Shown: positions 8,388 to 17,600 of the stretch, piece after piece
Position numbering within the stretch: position 1 is the first letter of the stretch
Layout of the letters: each line of letters opens with the position of its first letter
From: UBA3937 sp050951585
GTDB lineage: Bacteria; Bacillota; Peptococcia; DRI-13; DTU073
Reading direction: 5' to 3'
Assembly: GCA_050951585.1 (NCBI GenBank)
Contig: JBMNJI010000007.1
Span: 62,001-126,000 of the forward strand
DNA length: 64,000 bases
Notes under the pieces: model-generated
Database searches by the model: none
Told to the model about the DNA's origin: nothing
The model's input: the letters and a program-made list of their open reading frames with translations, nothing else
Made by a program: the position numbers and the translations under genes

Positions 8388-8978
8388 TTAACAATCGATG
8401 CCTTTTCTGGCCGGTACCCCTTGGGTATAATAGTGTTTTATCTCGCGCATTTCCGTGACAAGATCAGCTCTCTCGATTAATTCGGGAGTTGCTCCTCTCC
8501 CGGTAAGAATTAACTCCACATTGGCTCCTTTGGCATCTAGCAGTTCTTTCACCTGTGGCCAGGTAACAAGCTCGAAATGGAGAGCCACATTAAGCTCATC
8601 AAGAATAACCACATCAAAATCTTCCCCGGTAATAAGCTCCTTTGCTCTTGCTAAACCTTGCGCAACCTGCTCTAAATAATCACGAGGAGGCTTCCCCGGC
8701 GGAAAAACGACCGCCTTGTCTTTCCACTTGGCCAATTCTTCGGCGGAAACAGTCCCTTCTTTGATCACAAAAAAAGGCTTGCCCACACACTCTAAGGTCA
8801 GATTGGGTGAAAATGCCGAAAGCATTTTGTGCTCACTGTAAGTCGGCATTTTCATAAACTGGAAGAACATCACCCGTTTACCTGCACCTAAAGCACGAAT
8901 GGCAAGACCTATTGCGGCAGTAGTCTTTCCTTTTCCATTTCCCGTATAAACATGAATTAATCCCTGGCAAACCACGTC
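8388..8978 (-). CDS. cobO: cob(I)yrinic acid a,c-diamide adenosyltransferase
   Basis: Transfers the adenosyl group of ATP to the cobalt of corrinoids, making adenosylcobalamin. The P-loop-like GNGKGKTTAA motif near the N-terminus and the MFFQFMKMPTYSE, VVILDELN and LILTGRG motifs are those of the BtuR/CobO/CobP family, and length (about 196 residues) agrees. I favour GTG 8978, which has AGGAAG nine bases upstream; a TTG at 8996 is also in frame. No cobalamin riboswitch is visible upstream and no other cobalamin gene is adjacent. Confidence 0.9.
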   Translation of the reverse strand, partial: DVVCQGLIHVYTGNGKGKTTAAIGLAIRALGAGKRVMFFQFMKMPTYSEHKMLSAFSPNLTLECVGKPFFVIKEGTVSAEELAKWKDKAVVFPPGKPPRDYLEQVAQGLARAKELITGEDFDVVILDELNVALHFELVTWPQVKELLDAKGANVELILTGRGATPELIERADLVTEMREIKHYYTQGVPARKGIDC

Positions 8979-9075
8979 ATACCACTTCCTGTTCAAAATT
9001 TTTTGCTGAGAGTTGTAAAACTAATCCTGGATTGTCCCTTGCTGTGAAGAGTAGCTCCGTGCGAAAGAAATGGCC

Positions 9076-9753
9076 TCAAATGGATGGTGTTTTTATATAG
9101 GAATCTTTAAAAAAGTCATTATTAACGGGTTTGACCCCGTCGCTCTTTTCCATTAATAGATGAAGATCCTTCTCCATAATTTTTTTCCCTCCATCTACCA
9201 TCCCCATATGATCATAAATATATTCAATATTAACGCAGACAAAATTGACTTTCGGATCAAGCTCCAAGGTATTTTTAAAATACTGGACCGCCTCGATTAA
9301 ACAATTGTCTCCTTCCTCTTTCTTGTTTTTTTCAATTAAACTTAAGCCTAATTGACTATATGCCAGACCTAAATTAAAATGGCACTCGGGCAAATCCGGA
9401 TTGAGAAGAACGGCGGCCTGGAAAATCCAGATTGCCTTTTCCAAACGATTGGCCAGCGCATTTTCCACACCATCATAGATCAACTCATGGATAATGGCGG
9501 GATTATACTGCTTCAGCCAGCAAACATAAGAAGATACCTGAGGATTATCAGGCTGGTGACCCATGACATAGATCATCGCACCAGCTACGGATTTCCAGAA
9601 AGGCTCGCCTTTTAGCCCGCTGTTTATCGCCTCAATAAACACGGGATAAGAGAAATTCCAACCCATCTCCACTGGTGTATTAGACTGGTAAGGGAGTAAA
9701 ACATGAACGATTTCGTATTGCCAAGAATCATCCCACGGCTGATAGTTTCTCAT
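9076..9753 (-). CDS. TPR-repeat protein
   Basis: About 225 residues, starting at MRNYQPW with GGGGGG upstream; an in-frame extension to 9798 lacks a ribosome site. The central part holds tetratricopeptide-like helices: LEKAIWIFQAAVLLNPDLPE, then CHFNLGLAYSQLG, then AVQYFKNTLELDPK. The N-terminal 100 residues are aromatic-rich and unrecognised. No signal peptide. Probably a cytosolic protein-protein interaction scaffold; partner unknown. Confidence 0.7.
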   Translation of the reverse strand: MRNYQPWDDSWQYEIVHVLLPYQSNTPVEMGWNFSYPVFIEAINSGLKGEPFWKSVAGAMIYVMGHQPDNPQVSSYVCWLKQYNPAIIHELIYDGVENALANRLEKAIWIFQAAVLLNPDLPECHFNLGLAYSQLGLSLIEKNKKEEGDNCLIEAVQYFKNTLELDPKVNFVCVNIEYIYDHMGMVDGGKKIMEKDLHLLMEKSDGVKPVNNDFFKDSYIKTPSI

Positions 9754-9798
9754 CTTCCAACCCCCCTTTTCAATTATGAATATAAAATAGTCGAACAA

Positions 9799-10139
9799 AA
9801 AATGAGATAAAAAAGTTCTGAGAACCAGCCCTTAACAACATGAGCTTTTAAAAAATTGGGGTTCCGGAAAGACAATATTCCATTTTTAATAATACATTTA
9901 CTGACTATTCTCCCATGTCTCCCATAATTCTCTTCTACATTATATAATTCGCCAGTATTTCTCAAATTCCTTTTTTTCATAATATCGTTAAACCTAGATT
10001 TCCCAATGCTTAGACAAATTTAATATAAATTTTATTAATAAAACAATTGCCCTTTTTTCAAGAGAATATATATAATAATTATATGTGTAATAAAATGTTC
10101 ATAATTTAATGTATATTACCGATAAGGAGGAGAGAGAAA
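9799..10139. other. AT-rich intergenic region
   Basis: About 340 bases with no gene I can support. A 68-codon minus-strand frame (9774-9980) overlaps the TPR gene's 5' region and has no convincing ribosome site or recognisable sequence. Bases 10010-10120 are extremely AT-rich and probably hold the lemA promoter, though no hexamer pair stands out. Confidence 0.5.
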
Positions 10140-10682
10140 TTGTTGATCGCTTTAGTTATCCTGGGAGTCATTATTCTGGTTGCCATCATGAGGTATAACA
10201 AACTGGTAGCCCTAAGAAACGCGGTAAAAAACAACTGGTCCCAAGCGAACACTCAGTTACAGCGTCGCTTTGACCTAATCCCTAATCTGGTAGAAACAGT
10301 GAAAGGATATGCCGCACACGAAAAAGGCGTCTTTGAAGCCGTTGCGCAAGCCCGTACTGCTTTTCTCAATGCGAACAGTGTGCAAGATACAGCAGTAGCG
10401 GAGAACATGATGACCGGGGCTTTGAAATCACTTTTTGCGGTGGCGGAAAACTATCCCCAATTACAGGCTTCGCAAAACTTTATGATGCTACAGGAAGAGT
10501 TAGCGGGTACCGAGGATAAAGTCAGCTATGCCCGCCAGAGTTACAATAATGCGGTGCTGGAATATAATACAACGATCGAACAATTTCCCACCAATCTTCT
10601 GGCCGCTCTCTTTAATTTCAAACAACAGGAATTCTTTGAGGTTGAAGAAGAAGCCCGTAAGGCCGTGAAAGTAGAGTTTTAA
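10140..10682 (+). CDS. lemA: LemA family protein
   Basis: A 180-residue protein with an N-terminal membrane anchor (about residues 2-18), followed by the LemA helical domain: NNWSQANTQLQRRFDLIPNL (about 35-54), VKGYAAHEKGVFEAVAQAR, the conserved YPQLQASQNF (about 108) and YNNAVLEYNTTIEQFP. LemA proteins are anchored helical bundles of poorly known function, sometimes linked to membrane stress. Start is TTG, with AAGGAGG at 10124-10130 nine bases upstream. Monocistronic; a terminator follows. Confidence 0.9.
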   Translation: MLIALVILGVIILVAIMRYNKLVALRNAVKNNWSQANTQLQRRFDLIPNLVETVKGYAAHEKGVFEAVAQARTAFLNANSVQDTAVAENMMTGALKSLFAVAENYPQLQASQNFMMLQEELAGTEDKVSYARQSYNNAVLEYNTTIEQFPTNLLAALFNFKQQEFFEVEEEARKAVKVEF

Positions 10683-10699
10683 GACCGTAAAAAATCTTA

Positions 10700-10740
10700 A
10701 AGGGGACCTCGGCATTTGGCCAAGGTCCCCTTTTTTTCTC
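10700..10740 (+). terminator. rho-independent terminator of lemA
   Basis: GC-rich stem AAGGGGACCT with AGGTCCCCTT (10700-10709 with 10724-10733) followed by a run of seven T. It lies just before the convergent cysK stop. Confidence 0.88.
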
Positions 10741-10748
10741 CCTTCCCT

Positions 10749-11681
10749 TTACACCGTGTATAAATCAGAACTTAAATAGCGCTCGCCGGTGTCGGGCAAC
10801 AAAGTCACAATCATCTTGTCCCTGTTTTCTTTTCTTAACGCAACATCCAGCGCGGCTTTCACGGCAGCCCCCGAGGAAATGCCCACTAATAAGCCCTCGG
10901 AGCGAGCCAGCTTCCGGCAAGTCTCATAAGCTTCCTCATCCTTTACGGTAACGACCTCATCAAGCAATTCCCGGCGCAATATTTGCGGCACAAAGCCGGC
11001 CCCGATGCCCTGTATTTTATGGGGTCCCGGCTTCCCTCCGGAAAGAACGGGCGAAAAAAACGGCTCTACGGCAATAATTCTGACCGACGGCTTTTTGGCT
11101 TTTAGGGCTTCCGCCACCCCGGTCAAAGTACCGCCTGTCCCCACCGTCGCCACAAAAATATCAATCTGCCCTTCCGTATCCCGCCAGATCTCCTCTCCTG
11201 TTGTTTGACGGTGGATCGCCGGATTGGCCGGATTATTAAACTGGAGTGGAATAAAAGCGCCTTTGATTTCGCGTGCCAGTTCCTCGGCTTTCCTTATTGC
11301 TCCGGCCATACCTTCCGCCCCCGGAGTCAAGACGATCTTCGCACCCAAGGCGGCTAAGAGTTTCCTTCTTTCCAGACTCATGGTCTCCGGCATGGTCAAA
11401 ATAAGCTGATAGCCTTTCACCGCTGCCACCATCGCCAGGCCTATCCCCGTATTCCCGCTGGTCGGTTCAATAATCACCGCGTTTTCACCAAGCAACCCCT
11501 GCTCTTCCGCCGCTTTAATCATGGCGTAGCCGATCCGGTCTTTGGCACTCCCGGCAGGATTAAAATACTCCAGCTTGGCAATCAACTTTTGGGGTAGCTG
11601 ATGCTCCCTGCTAAAATTAGCTAACTCCACTAGAGGCGTATTTCCAATTAAATCAATCAAACTGCCTGCAATCTTGCCCAA
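10749..11681 (-). CDS. cysK: cysteine synthase (O-acetylserine sulfhydrylase)
   Basis: PLP enzyme making cysteine from O-acetylserine and sulfide. Motifs: IGNTPLVELANF near residue 12, NPAGSAKDRIG (PLP lysine, near 42), EPTSGNTGIGLAM (substrate loop, near 66), TVGTGGTLTG (phosphate loop, near 170) and GISSGAA near the end. The TTG at 11681 gives the usual family N-terminus and lies 11 bases after AGGAG; the GTG at 11693 overlaps that site. The gene stands alone. A perfect inverted repeat lies 48 bases upstream. Confidence 0.92.
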   Translation of the reverse strand: MGKIAGSLIDLIGNTPLVELANFSREHQLPQKLIAKLEYFNPAGSAKDRIGYAMIKAAEEQGLLGENAVIIEPTSGNTGIGLAMVAAVKGYQLILTMPETMSLERRKLLAALGAKIVLTPGAEGMAGAIRKAEELAREIKGAFIPLQFNNPANPAIHRQTTGEEIWRDTEGQIDIFVATVGTGGTLTGVAEALKAKKPSVRIIAVEPFFSPVLSGGKPGPHKIQGIGAGFVPQILRRELLDEVVTVKDEEAYETCRKLARSEGLLVGISSGAAVKAALDVALRKENRDKMIVTLLPDTGERYLSSDLYTV

Positions 11682-11728
11682 GTTCCAACACACTCCTTTT
11701 TTCCATCACTAATCTAAATTCCTTCTGA

Positions 11729-11760
11729 GGTAAAAAGCATCTTAACAGATGCTTTTTACC
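11729..11760. repeat. perfect 14-bp inverted repeat upstream of cysK
   Basis: GGTAAAAAGCATCT (11729-11742) and its exact complement (11747-11760), separated by TAAC. It lies between the divergent cysK and DUF401 genes, where no transcript should end. It may be an attenuator in the cysK leader, or a terminator insulating the two promoters. Confidence 0.6.
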
Positions 11761-11822
11761 GATGCTCTTAACTTATCTTGACTTTTTTTGTTATGCTTAA
11801 TTCTTCCTTTCACTATAAGGTA

Positions 11823-11851
11823 TTCTCACTTTCCGTACAAACGTGTATAAT
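11823..11851 (+). promoter_or_regulatory. probable promoter of the DUF401 gene
   Basis: TATAAT at 11846-11851 with a 4-of-6 match TTCTCA at 11823-11828 and a 17-base spacer. Transcription would start near 11858, about 70 bases before the ATG at 11927. Confidence 0.55.
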
Positions 11852-11926
11852 ATGTAGATAAAACTATTCATATTGATCCGCCGAATATACAACAGGCTCT
11901 ACTTACTACTAGAGGTGATAATTATT

Positions 11927-13141
11927 ATGGAAGCACTGAAAAATATCTTCGTTCTCGTCGTTTTACTCCTTTTGGTTAAAAAACGCCTGCATTTAGGCCA
12001 CGCTTTTCTGCTGGCTTCTTGTCTCTTTGGCATAATACATCAAATCAGTATCTCTGAAATGGCCCAAATTGCTTGTTCCTCTTTTCTGGCCCCTTCGACC
12101 CTGATCGTGCTGGGCTCACTGTTTTTAATTAATATTTTGGAGAAAATCATCAGCACCACGGGAGTGCAATCCCGTCTTGTCAACAGTATCAAAAGCTTTA
12201 CCGGGGATCCCCGGGCCGCCATGGTTATCCTTCCCGGTTTAGTCGGTCTGCTTCCTTCCCCGGGCGGAGCCAGATTTTCCGCCCCCATGGTCAAAGAAGC
12301 CGCCCGGGATTTACAGATTCTGCCCGAACAAAGCGCGGTCATCAACTATTATTTCCGTCACATTTGGGAATTTTTCCTGCCCCTCTATCCTGCCAATCTG
12401 ATCGCCGCACAAATCATCGGCATCCCGCTCAGTCAATTTCTCTTAATGATGCTGCCCTTTATGCCGGCCACCGTGTTGATTGGTTTACTGCTCTTTCGCC
12501 ATGTTCTCATCAAACCGAATCATGACGCCAAAATCGAGCAAAAGGAAAGCTCTAAAGAAGCCTGGCTCCACCTGGGCGAAGGATTACTCCCCGTTATCGC
12601 AATTATCGTGATGGTTATTGTTTTTAAATTGAATATTCTATTCTCCTTAATAATCACGATCTCGGCGATGCTGCTTTACTACCGCATCCCCCGAGCCAAA
12701 GCCCTGGTTATGCTCAAAGAATCTCTCGCTCCCGGACTTTTCTATATGACCTTCGCCTCAATCTATCTGAGCGATGTCCTCCAGCAAAGCGGTAGTATCA
12801 AAGAAATGCTGGCTGCCGTACTACAAGGAGGACTTGACCCCCTCTTTATTACCATCATTTTTCCTTTGCTGATCGGACTTTTTACCGGCATTACCCTCCC
12901 GGGGATTACCATCGCGATTCCGATCATTCTCACTCTTGCGCCGCATGATGCTGTTCTCACTTACTCCTGCTTGGCTTTTATGAGTAACTTTATCGGGGTG
13001 ATCCTCTCACCGACCCATCTTTGTCTATTAATGTCTGTTGAATATTTTTCGGCCAATTTTACGAAGACCTATCGCTATCTATTTTTGCCGGAAACTACGC
13101 TCATGGTTTTTAGCATTCTCTATGCCTATCTCCTGTTCTAA
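11927..13141 (+). CDS. DUF401 family membrane protein, probable transporter
   Basis: About 404 residues and 10 or more hydrophobic segments. It has the DUF401 hallmarks LLPSPGGARFSAPMV (about residue 102) and NYYFRHIWEFFLPLYPAN (about 127), and near the end FMSNFIGVILSPTHLC. The family resembles ion-transporter-type permeases, but the substrate is unknown. The start at 11927 has AGAGGTGAT upstream and gives a first membrane helix; an extension to 11873 does not. Its last 63 bases overlap the convergent GntR gene, a likely regulator. Confidence 0.85.
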   Translation: MEALKNIFVLVVLLLLVKKRLHLGHAFLLASCLFGIIHQISISEMAQIACSSFLAPSTLIVLGSLFLINILEKIISTTGVQSRLVNSIKSFTGDPRAAMVILPGLVGLLPSPGGARFSAPMVKEAARDLQILPEQSAVINYYFRHIWEFFLPLYPANLIAAQIIGIPLSQFLLMMLPFMPATVLIGLLLFRHVLIKPNHDAKIEQKESSKEAWLHLGEGLLPVIAIIVMVIVFKLNILFSLIITISAMLLYYRIPRAKALVMLKESLAPGLFYMTFASIYLSDVLQQSGSIKEMLAAVLQGGLDPLFITIIFPLLIGLFTGITLPGITIAIPIILTLAPHDAVLTYSCLAFMSNFIGVILSPTHLCLLMSVEYFSANFTKTYRYLFLPETTLMVFSILYAYLLF

Positions 13142-13837
13142 GCCCTGGTTTGGGCCAGGTTCCGTAATGGCAATGACCTCTAACAAAGCACTTTCCGCGC
13201 TTTCGATATGATTCCGGGCGGCCTGTTTGGCTTCCGCCACATTTCCAGAGGCAATGGCCTCCACAACCCGCCGGTGTTCCGCCAGGGCAAACTTCAAACG
13301 GCCCGGAACAGCTAAGGTTTTCGTCCTAAATCTCTGGACCTGGTCGCGCAAATCCTTGAGCATATTTTGCAGGCGGGTATTTTTCGAAGCCTGATAAATC
13401 AGTTCATGAAAGCGTGTATCTACCTCAATTGTCTTGAGCAAATCGCTGGTCTCGTAATGGGCGGCTTCCAGCACCAGGTTCCTTTCCATCTCCTCGATTT
13501 CCTCCCGGCTTGCCCTTGCAGCCGCAAGGCCGGCCGCCAATGATTCTAAAGCACTCCTGATTTCAAAAACATCATTAATATCTTTGATTGATAACCCGGC
13601 AACATAGGCCCCTCTACGGGGAATCATCACCACATAGCCTTCCATCACCAGCTTGCGGATGGCTTCTCTGACCGGTGTACGGCTTACCCCCATCTCTTCA
13701 GCCAGTTCCTGTTCCATTAACCGTTCCCCCGGCTTTAAAGTCTGCTTGATGATTGCTTCACGCAAGGTATCATAGACGATTTCACCCAACGGCCGCATAT
13801 TGTTCAAATCAATCCGTAAATTATCTCTTTTCGGCAA
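13079..13837 (-). CDS. GntR family regulator (FadR/FCD type)
   Basis: A 252-residue regulator. It has an N-terminal winged helix (about residues 15-80) with PGERLMEQELAEEMGVSRTP and REAIRKL, then an all-helical FCD ligand-binding domain with EIRSALESLAAGLAA, FHELIYQAS and EHRRVVEAIASGN. FCD regulators bind small carboxylates, often with a metal through conserved His residues. TTG start with GGAG upstream. The 3' end overlaps DUF401 by 63 bases tail to tail, so the two transcripts could interfere. It probably controls the neighbouring permease. Confidence 0.88.
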   Translation of the reverse strand: MPKRDNLRIDLNNMRPLGEIVYDTLREAIIKQTLKPGERLMEQELAEEMGVSRTPVREAIRKLVMEGYVVMIPRRGAYVAGLSIKDINDVFEIRSALESLAAGLAAARASREEIEEMERNLVLEAAHYETSDLLKTIEVDTRFHELIYQASKNTRLQNMLKDLRDQVQRFRTKTLAVPGRLKFALAEHRRVVEAIASGNVAEAKQAARNHIESAESALLEVIAITEPGPNQGLEQEIGIENAKNHERSFRQK

Positions 13838-13944
13838 TATTCTCGTCTCCGTTTCTTTTTATAGTATCTGCTTTATCAGCTAGGCAGGATCTCTCGGGCA
13901 AAGATTATCCAGGGTGATTATTCAGGGGGATTATCCAGTATGGA

Positions 13945-15432
13945 TTAGACAGTGGAGAATCCCGTCCATTCCTGCAAAAGATAGAGGATTTTTTTCCAGA
14001 GGTGAGTTTCACGATACTCCTCAAAATCAAGTGTATAAATTCCGCCATCATTTTTCCAGATTTTATTAAAGTAGTCTTCGATCTCGTTCACTAATATACT
14101 ATCGTTAGCGGCCGAGATTTTTATATCTGTTTCCAGATTATAATCGTCGAGGTTCCTGCGCGTTAAATTGGCCGAACCACCAAAGATGACACTTCTGCCC
14201 CTTCCCTTAAGGAAGACAAGCTTGGTATGATACTGTTCCCCATGTGTCTTATACCATCTAATCTTTATTTTCCCAGCAGATTTTTCATATAATTCATTCG
14301 CCACCGGTCTGTTCGGAATCCCATTTTTCTCAAGTCCGAACGCATCCTTATTGGCATCCAAAACGAGGCGAATTTCTACTCCCCGTTCAGCCGCCAGCAA
14401 GAGTTCCTCAATAACTTGCCGGTCGGCAAGATAGAACATCCCAATCCAGATTTGCCCGCCCTGCGTTAAGGCTTTTATCTCGGAAAGAAGGTGTTTTTTG
14501 ATCTTATTCTCAGTCAAAAGACATGTTTCGGCCACAGCATTCGTGGGATTGGTGTTTGCAGCCGCAAGAACGGGATCCTGCAGCAGAGCATACATCTCCG
14601 CAACCTGTTCGTCCTCTTTGGCCTCGTAATCTACGGCAATCACCTGATTACTCAGCGCCGCCACCGCCTTTTCCGATTCCACAATATCCTTAATGATATT
14701 GCCTTCCACTACAAAGGCGATATTGGAATGAAATCCACTGGCATCATGGGGATTGGCCGATGAAATCAGGGCCTTTTTTTCTGTCGCCAGCACTTTGCGG
14801 TGATTCGCTTTAAAATTAAACATCTTTAAATAAGCACGCGCAGTTACTTTGGGCCCCTCATCACTAAAAGCATTCGGAAGCCACCCTTTTCCCTCTGTTC
14901 CCCACCAGTGAATAAAAGCCCGCCAAATCCCGGAATAAAGTGGATTGGAATCTCTCAGCGAGTCCAGCTTCGTAAAAATTACTTCCACTCCATTTTCCTT
15001 TAGTTGCCGGAAATTTTCCGGCACGTATGAACCATAAAAAGTATTAATCTCATCGGTAAGAACATAGATCGCGAGGTCCGGATTCTGTTGCTTTTTGGCC
15101 AGCAACTGCTCTGTCAAGCTAGCTGACAAGGTGGGAAAATCCGCGGGCTGTTTCCGCAAATCATTGAACAAAAACATATCTAAGACGATGAACTGCTCCG
15201 CGTCTTCAATTATCTCCAAAGCCTCGGCAAAGATGTTTTGCTGATGGGCGATCATCCCTTCCTGTTCAAAGGTTAAATCGTAAATAAACTGCACCTTGGA
15301 ATTATGATATTGATTTCCTTCCATCGATAAACCTTCTTCCAAAGGTCTGAAAACACCAAACAATGCCGCCAGAATACTCACTCCCAAAAGAGTTAATAAT
15401 AAAAAATTTCTTACTTTTCTTTTCAAGATCAT
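13945..15432 (-). CDS. phospholipase D-like protein
   Basis: About 495 residues with an N-terminal membrane anchor and two HKD-type half-sites: NHRKVLATEKKALISSANP (about residue 215) and QYHTKLVF...GGSANLTRRN (about 405). This is the layout of bacterial PLD/cardiolipin-synthase-like enzymes that hydrolyse or transfer phosphodiesters outside the membrane. Both HxK motifs are intact. The start is uncertain: ATG 15441, ATG 15432 or TTG 15426, all around a GGAGG at 15436-15440. It lies between the GntR gene and the Tad locus; no functional link is evident. Confidence 0.8.
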   Translation of the reverse strand: MILKRKVRNFLLLTLLGVSILAALFGVFRPLEEGLSMEGNQYHNSKVQFIYDLTFEQEGMIAHQQNIFAEALEIIEDAEQFIVLDMFLFNDLRKQPADFPTLSASLTEQLLAKKQQNPDLAIYVLTDEINTFYGSYVPENFRQLKENGVEVIFTKLDSLRDSNPLYSGIWRAFIHWWGTEGKGWLPNAFSDEGPKVTARAYLKMFNFKANHRKVLATEKKALISSANPHDASGFHSNIAFVVEGNIIKDIVESEKAVAALSNQVIAVDYEAKEDEQVAEMYALLQDPVLAAANTNPTNAVAETCLLTENKIKKHLLSEIKALTQGGQIWIGMFYLADRQVIEELLLAAERGVEIRLVLDANKDAFGLEKNGIPNRPVANELYEKSAGKIKIRWYKTHGEQYHTKLVFLKGRGRSVIFGGSANLTRRNLDDYNLETDIKISAANDSILVNEIEDYFNKIWKNDGGIYTLDFEEYRETHLWKKILYLLQEWTGFSTV

Positions 15433-15574
15433 AACCTCCATCTAGAAGCATAAAACGCCTTCTCTTCTTTCGGTCTTATTAATATTCTATCATAATTTCG
15501 GACACCTTGATTATAACAAAAAACGCTCACCATGACTATGGTAAGGGTACACCAATCAACGTAACCTGTGGCGT

Positions 15575-16522
15575 TCAGTTTAGTTTTCTTAAAAAAAGCA
15601 CATTCACGGCAGCCAAAATAAGCCCCGTCCCTACGATACTGGTCGGCTCTTCTGTAAAGTTAAACACCTGCGGAAAAGACAGGAAGAGAAAAGTAATAAT
15701 CAATAACTGGGCAAGCAAAAATAAGCCGAATATCCCCATGCGGGGTAAGCCAGACCTGAATAGTGCCGACGTGAAGGCAGAACTGACACTTTGGCGTGCT
15801 GCGTCCGCAGTGCCGTTTGGGGCCTCATTTGCTGAACCGGTCATGGAACTGGTTGTTGCAACAGTCCTTGACGAAGTCATCGTAGCGGCCAGTTGAAAGG
15901 GCTTCTCTTTTCCTCCACTCCCCTTATTCTCTTTTTCCCAGTCAGAGAATTTAAGCTCCTTAAGCCGCTCACGAAAATTCACAAGCTGAAAATCCTCTTC
16001 GTCACACCATGTATAAATTTCCGGCGGGAGGTCATCCCGATAACGAAACACTTTTTCTAGCAAATGGCGAAAGCCCTCATTAACATCAACAAGAATAGTA
16101 GACCCAGGCGGTTTAACCGGAATATAGATTAACGAAACCGTATCACGGTGCGGCTCCAGAAAAATATATTCGGCCTGCAGTAAAAAACCGTTTGGATAAA
16201 GGAGCAAATTTTTACTTTCCATTAAGATGGCCACTATCCTGTCTAAGACTTCGATGATTTCAGCCGGTGCGGTATCTTCCTTTTGCACGTACTGCAAAAA
16301 GGAGATTCTTCCGGCCAGCTGATAATACAATTTCAGCCGGTTATCACTGCTCTGCACCTCAAACGGAATGAGCCCCGGATGAGGGTTTTCCTTCAATAGC
16401 TGAGTCTGGTAAGCGATCAGCTTAACCGACTCCGGGATACTCAAAACCAGGTAATTACCGCAGGTCTCCTTAATCAACTCCCATTGAAAACAGACCGAAA
16501 CATTAACATCATCTTGCTCCAC
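15575..16522 (-). CDS. DUF6382 protein of the Tad locus, lacking an FHA domain
   Basis: A 315-residue protein whose N-terminal 190 residues match the DUF6382 pattern (LVLSIPE, LIPFEVQ, LLLYPNGFLLQAEYIFLEP, LIYIPV). A Ser/Thr/Ala-rich linker and two C-terminal membrane helices follow (about 258-280 and 290-308). In many Firmicutes this domain is fused to FHA and sits at the end of Tad pilus operons. Here no FHA sequence is seen. GTG start with AGGAGG upstream. Last gene of the pilus operon; role unknown. Confidence 0.7.
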   Translation of the reverse strand: MEQDDVNVSVCFQWELIKETCGNYLVLSIPESVKLIAYQTQLLKENPHPGLIPFEVQSSDNRLKLYYQLAGRISFLQYVQKEDTAPAEIIEVLDRIVAILMESKNLLLYPNGFLLQAEYIFLEPHRDTVSLIYIPVKPPGSTILVDVNEGFRHLLEKVFRYRDDLPPEIYTWCDEEDFQLVNFRERLKELKFSDWEKENKGSGGKEKPFQLAATMTSSRTVATTSSMTGSANEAPNGTADAARQSVSSAFTSALFRSGLPRMGIFGLFLLAQLLIITFLFLSFPQVFNFTEEPTSIVGTGLILAAVNVLFLRKLN

Positions 16523-16548
16523 TTTTCCTTAAACCTCCTGAAAATAGC

Positions 16549-17577
16549 CTATTTAAACCGGTAAGGACATCCCTTGTGCGCCCGTTTATTTAAGGCGTGC
16601 GCTTCTTTTACCGTCATAATCGTATACTGACCACCCAGATAATCACAGTCACTTCTGGTATGATATACTGCCGTGTTCGATTTACACACATATACTTCTC
16701 GATCTTCCTCGGACTTTTCCTTTGACTTGGGGCTGCTGACTAAATCTTTTAAGTCTATTTGCTCTTGCGCTTTATCGGCAGTATAGATCCCGTTCGCCCC
16801 TTTTAACCAGGCCTTTTCCACTGCCGTATGCCTTAAAAGGATCTCCCGTTGTCCAAAAAAAGGTAACGGGATTGCAAAAGCATATTCCACCTGAATGACC
16901 ACATCATCAGAAGAAAAATCGGCATCCGGTTGTAAACCTGTACCCTGGTACCAACTGGTATCCTTTTTATACTGGTATTCGGCATGGGCTTGCGGCAAAT
17001 CAGCCAGCGTGACGCGCAGTCTCTCCTGATTAACAATGCTGTCGCTGAGATAATCACTTAAGATCCAACGAACAAGCTGATCTTGTCCAATTTCTTTCAA
17101 CTCCACGGCAACGGGTAATAAAAACTGCCAGGCCATTCCTTCATAACCGGAAATGAGGTCCCCATTAATGCTGCTGCAGATATCTTCCATACTTTTTTCC
17201 AAATCCGGAGGCGAAAATTCCCCGGTTAAGATCGTCGTCAGTAAGGATTTCTTCAGGGTCTTCCCGGTAGTATCCTTAATTTTTTTCTTCTCTTGGGGCA
17301 GGAAATTCTCGAGAATTTCTTTCTTCTCCACATTATTATCCACGTAATCATTGACGTAATTAAGGGGATAGGTACACGCCGCCAGCCGGCGGGCTGTTTC
17401 TTTTACGGCATGGTCAATTTCAATATTAAGACAGGCAATTTTGACAAAGAAAAGTAATAAAAAGAAAAAGCATAAAAAGACCGGCAGGGCAATACACGCT
17501 TCTACCGTGAGTGAACCATGATTGTTTTCATTTCTCCCTTTATGCCAAAACGGCAATTTTCGGATTACTTTACTCAT
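16549..17577 (-). CDS. TadE-like pilus-assembly protein with a C-terminal Cys/His motif
   Basis: 342 residues. A prepilin-like N-terminus GSLTVEACIALPVF (about residue 22) is followed by a membrane helix, as in TadE/TadG minor pilins. The periplasm-equivalent part is unrecognised. The last 45 residues carry YHTRSDCDYLGG followed by a final HKGCPYRF. This resembles a small Cys/His extracellular module seen at the ends of some nucleases and surface proteins. GGAG precedes the ATG. It belongs to the Tad operon, 23 bases from the DUF5702 gene. Confidence 0.75.
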   Translation of the reverse strand: MSKVIRKLPFWHKGRNENNHGSLTVEACIALPVFLCFFFLLLFFVKIACLNIEIDHAVKETARRLAACTYPLNYVNDYVDNNVEKKEILENFLPQEKKKIKDTTGKTLKKSLLTTILTGEFSPPDLEKSMEDICSSINGDLISGYEGMAWQFLLPVAVELKEIGQDQLVRWILSDYLSDSIVNQERLRVTLADLPQAHAEYQYKKDTSWYQGTGLQPDADFSSDDVVIQVEYAFAIPLPFFGQREILLRHTAVEKAWLKGANGIYTADKAQEQIDLKDLVSSPKSKEKSEEDREVYVCKSNTAVYHTRSDCDYLGGQYTIMTVKEAHALNKRAHKGCPYRFK

Positions 17578-17600
17578 TTCCTACTCCAGACCTCAAAAGA

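Noticed and set aside
8979..9075. Cobalamin riboswitch upstream of cobO
   Set aside because: The gap is under 100 bases and shows no B12-box-like element or suitable stems.
9774..9980. 68-codon minus-strand gene
   Set aside because: No ribosome site, no recognisable sequence, AT-rich setting and overlap with the TPR gene's leader.
15507..15896. 129-codon plus-strand gene
   Set aside because: It runs antisense to the C-terminal part of the DUF6382 gene and shows no protein-like features.
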